Positions 62,916 to 64,000 of a DNA stretch of 64,000 nt are shown one piece after another. The DNA comes from Roseococcus sp. SYP-B2431. Its GTDB lineage: Bacteria > Pseudomonadota > Alphaproteobacteria > Acetobacterales > Acetobacteraceae. A program made the translations under genes and the position numbers. Under the pieces are notes generated by a model. It had not been told where the DNA came from and did not search any database. It saw nothing but the letters and a program-made list of their open reading frames with translations. The stretch covers positions 186,001 through 250,000 of the forward strand of contig NZ_SJXD01000028.1 of NCBI RefSeq assembly GCF_004336745.1, read 5' to 3'. Each line of letters opens with the position of its first letter. Within the stretch, counting starts at the first letter, position 1.

Positions 62916-63337
62916 CCGCGCGCCGCGGCCTGGATGCGGGCCAGAACGGAGGCCACGCCGTTGCGGCGCGAGAGGCTGATATGCTCGCCCAGGCCCAGGC
63001 GCTGGAGGAAGTTGGGATCCGCCTCCCGGATCTCCTCGGCCGTGCGGCCGTTGAAGACGCGCAGCACCAGCGCCATCAGCCCCTGCACGATCGCGGCGTC
63101 GCTGTTGATGCGGAAGAAGAGCCGGTCGCCGTCGCGCGTCGGGACGAACCACACGCGCGACTGGCAGCCCGGCACAAGGTTCGCCTCCACCTTCTCCTCC
63201 GGAGTGAGCACGGGAAGCTCCCGCCCCATGTCCATCAGATACCGGTAGCGGTCCTCCCAATCGTCGAAGAGGGAAAATCCCTCCTCGAGATCGGCGATCA
63301 CCTCCTCGATGGTGGAGGAGGGCGCTTCGACGGTCAT
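62912..63337 (-). CDS. sufE: SufE cysteine desulfurase activator
   Basis: The 141-residue protein has the SufE sulfur-acceptor site VPGCQSRVW (Cys58) and the FRINSDAAIVQGLMAL, LRVFNGRTAEEI and LSRRNGVASVLARI segments. It takes sulfur from SufS for iron-sulfur cluster assembly in the cytosol. It lies between carD (7-base gap) and tag (4-base overlap), apart from any suf operon in the window. Confidence 0.95.
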   Translation of the reverse strand: MTVEAPSSTIEEVIADLEEGFSLFDDWEDRYRYLMDMGRELPVLTPEEKVEANLVPGCQSRVWFVPTRDGDRLFFRINSDAAIVQGLMALVLRVFNGRTAEEIREADPNFLQRLGLGEHISLSRRNGVASVLARIQAAARG

Positions 63338-63344
63338 GGTCCGC

Positions 63345-63977
63345 TCAGCTGGCCTTGGCGAAGGCGACGAGCTGGTCGCTGGCGGTCAGCTTGTCGATCT
63401 TCTCGATGGCCGCGTATTCCGCCGCTAGGCGCTCCAGCGCCTGCTCGTAGATCTGGCGCTCGCTGAAGGACTGGTCGGGCTGGCCGGCATTGCGCTGCAG
63501 GTCGCGCACGACCTCGGCGATCTGGATCGGGTCGCCACTGTTGATCTTCGCCTCGTATTCCTGCGCGCGGCGCGACCACATGGTGCGCTTGATGCGCGCG
63601 CGGCCCTTCAGCGTGTCGATCGCGGCCTCGAACTCCTTCTGCGTGAACAGCTTCCGCAGGCCGGCCGTGGGCACCTTGTTGACGGGAACGCGCAGCGTCA
63701 TGCGGTTCTCCTCGAAGGTGACGACGATCATGTGCAGTTCCATGCCCGCGGCCTCGATGATCTCGATGCCCTGCACGGTGCCGACGCCGTGGGTCGGATA
63801 GACGACGTGGTCGCCCGCCTTGAGCTCGATCTTGGCGGCCGGCGGGCGCGGCGGGCCGGACTGCGCTTCCGCGAAACCGGGACGGCCGGGGCTGCGGACC
63901 GCGAAGGATGGCGGCATGTTGGGCCTTCCCATGGGCGGGCGCGGGGACATCGGATTGCCGCCGCTGCGCATGGGCAT
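63345..63977 (-). CDS. carD: CarD-family transcription regulator (start uncertain, may be partial)
   Basis: The frame from ATG 63977 gives 210 residues. After a Pro- and Met-rich N-terminus (about 1-45) comes the CarD RNA-polymerase-interaction domain (FKAGDHVVYPTHGVGTVQGIE-like KAGDHVVYPTHGVG at about 52-65, KVPTAGLRKL) and a helical DNA-binding C-terminus (QIAEVVRDLQRNA). CarD binds RNA polymerase beta and stabilises open complexes. The frame stays open to the window edge (codons to 63998), so the real start may lie outside. Context with sufE is typical of alphaproteobacterial CarD. Confidence 0.87.
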   Translation of the reverse strand: MPMRSGGNPMSPRPPMGRPNMPPSFAVRSPGRPGFAEAQSGPPRPPAAKIELKAGDHVVYPTHGVGTVQGIEIIEAAGMELHMIVVTFEENRMTLRVPVNKVPTAGLRKLFTQKEFEAAIDTLKGRARIKRTMWSRRAQEYEAKINSGDPIQIAEVVRDLQRNAGQPDQSFSERQIYEQALERLAAEYAAIEKIDKLTASDQLVAFAKAS

Positions 63978-64000
63978 GTTGGGCGGCGCGGCGACGATGA

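Overview
The window looks like chromosomal DNA of a high-GC alphaproteobacterium, most likely an Acetobacteraceae member close to Roseomonas. I base this on codon bias, the Usg-family protein, the CarD/SufE block, the lipid A genes and the general L-amino-acid (AapJ-type) binding proteins; no rRNA or marker tree was available. Coding density is very high. Many neighbours overlap by 4 bp (ATGA or GTGA), and I see no gene-free stretch longer than 300 bases. I found no tRNA, rRNA, CRISPR array or intact insertion sequence.

Layout. 1-3414 (+): end of a methionine-salvage operon (mtnD tail, mtnC), a CorA transporter, a BluB-like flavoprotein and an acetamidase/formamidase. 3436-6550 (-): an arsenic operon, arsR, then an arsO-arsC open frame fused in frame, then acr3, with an operator-like inverted repeat at arsR. 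6677-10104 (-): three tandem paralogous amino-acid binding proteins without permeases. 10224-13829 (-): a TetR regulator and a DevBCA-type ABC exporter, with two palindromes in front of tetR. 13952-15573 (+): a GAF histidine kinase and a small secreted protein. 15654-20243 (-): lpxK, waaA, a DUF374 acyltransferase and tldD. 20317-25979 (-): a 1512-residue kinase with ten PAS-like repeats, and ctaA. 26088-27505 (+): a GT2 transferase and a VTT membrane protein. 27492-30924 (-): two hydrolases around an orphan peptide-type binding protein. 31016-32487: a luciferase-like oxidoreductase (+) and Usg (-). 32619-35244 (+): groES-groEL under two CIRCE elements and a sigma32-like promoter, then a cold-shock gene. 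35381-36279 (+): an Xre/MbcA-RES toxin-antitoxin pair. 36375-40542 (-): an RraA-like aldolase, an EAL protein and a PepSY/response-regulator/kinase operon.

41099-56725 is an envelope-glycan region. It holds an LpxH-like phosphoesterase with a GT4 transferase, two GDP-mannose 4,6-dehydratase copies, and between them six large proteins, several carrying a recurrent beta-rich module with a G-W-A motif next to GT2 or GT4 domains. This is the best candidate for a little-described system. 56781-59875 (-) is an iron-uptake pair, a TonB siderophore receptor and a PiuC-type hydroxylase, separated by four near-identical-geometry hairpins. 60065-62304 (+) holds an FMN-dependent alpha-hydroxyacid oxidase with an apparent N-terminal frameshift at a C6 run, then metA behind a SAM-clan riboswitch-like leader and a 10-codon leader ORF. 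62367-63977 (-) holds tag, sufE and a CarD-family regulator that may run off the window.

Start codons were chosen from Shine-Dalgarno sites, overlaps and family N-termini; where this is uncertain the entry says so. Family calls come from motif recognition by eye, not from database searches.
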